From an uncultured Eubacterium sp. (lineage in GTDB: Bacteria > Bacillota > Clostridia > Oscillospirales > Acutalibacteraceae), in assembly GCA_905234495.1 (NCBI GenBank), contig CAJOHE010000013.1, forward strand, positions 1 through 52,192: DNA of 52,192 nt, in the 5' to 3' direction. Below, piece by piece: positions 52,101 to 52,192 of this stretch; position 1 is the stretch's first letter, and every line of letters begins with the position of its first letter. A program made the position numbers and the translations under genes. Below the pieces are notes generated by a model. It did no database searches. It saw nothing but the letters and a program-made list of their open reading frames with translations, and was not told the DNA's origin.

Positions 52101-52192
52101 ATAACGAAAACCACGCGATAGTCGCGTGGTTCAAAAGAGGTTAACCGATGAAAAGAACCTCCGAAGCGTGTATAATAGAGAATGACCTGCCA
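52101..52192 (+). mobile_element. possible left end of an IS200/IS605-type element
   Basis: A perfect 10-bp hairpin with a TAG loop (52109-52131, AACCACGCGA/TCGCGTGGTT) is followed by a second stem GAGGTT/AACCTC (52138-52163) and then TATAAT at about 52174. Sub-terminal hairpins followed by a promoter are typical of IS200/IS605 left ends. An ATG at 52148 opens 15 codons to the window edge but lies inside the second hairpin. No transposase is visible, so this is tentative. Confidence 0.3.

Overview
The window reads as a chromosomal segment of a Gram-positive, anaerobic, probably spore-forming clostridium, most likely a gut Oscillospiraceae/Ruminococcaceae-type organism. The evidence is LL-diaminopimelate aminotransferase (DapL), a SleB-type cortex hydrolase, an ANTAR-domain GlnR beside glutamine synthetase, a DnaD/DnaC helicase-loader pair, AGGAGG-type ribosome sites, dockerin-like and Ig-like secreted proteins, and short hairpin repeats common in that group. 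The genus is an inference; there is no 16S gene here.

Layout. 1-3442: 3' end of an alpha/beta hydrolase, a DUF4256 gene bracketed by a 27-bp direct repeat, a MITE-like palindrome and a GH31 glycosidase. 3443-7440: repeat-rich gap, then on the minus strand glnA, an ANTAR regulator (GlnR type) and a TIR-like (CAP12-type) protein. 7581-14787 (+): gdhA, pyrG, dapL, guaA and rhamnulokinase. 14821-16548 (-): a fusion of an RNA-polymerase alpha-CTD-like module to a CbbX/SpoVK-type AAA+ ATPase, preceded by a structured, unrecognised leader. 16840-18493: strong promoter, TIR protein with a PLD-like C-terminal region, a translationally coupled cupin, then tRNA-Arg(CCU). 18612-23121: two paralogous membrane acyltransferases, one frameshifted at an A8 run, enclosing an FHA protein and a lipoprotein. 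23255-27172: birA, sleB plus a small membrane protein, 8-oxoguanine glycosylase, rsmE. 27416-35332: a 2190-residue Ig-like surface protein built of about 265-residue super-repeats, and an LRR/half-dockerin protein. 35386-43521 (-): CsoR-type regulator, metY, purL, an LTA-synthase-like protein, pduL. 43654-47351: family 4 UDG, a two-component system collapsed by an internal deletion, a membrane protein and a lipoprotein. 47352-47842: tRNA-Gly with tRNA-like repeats. 47972-50641: dnaD, dnaC and a DUF308 protein. 50854-52192: an AT-rich accessory pair (XRE repressor and divergent cell-wall-binding-repeat protein) with two matched operators, and possibly the left end of an IS200/IS605 element.

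How the genes work together. Nitrogen assimilation is clustered (glnA-glnR divergent from gdhA, each with a strong sigma-A promoter and a hairpin leader), followed by glutamine-consuming enzymes (pyrG, guaA; purL further on). The two NADase-type TIR genes sit in different contexts: one at the end of the glutamine synthetase operon, one in a compact operon with a cupin ahead of a tRNA. These two and the alpha-CTD/AAA+ fusion are the best candidates for undescribed biology. All assignments come from reading motifs by eye; no database search was run.
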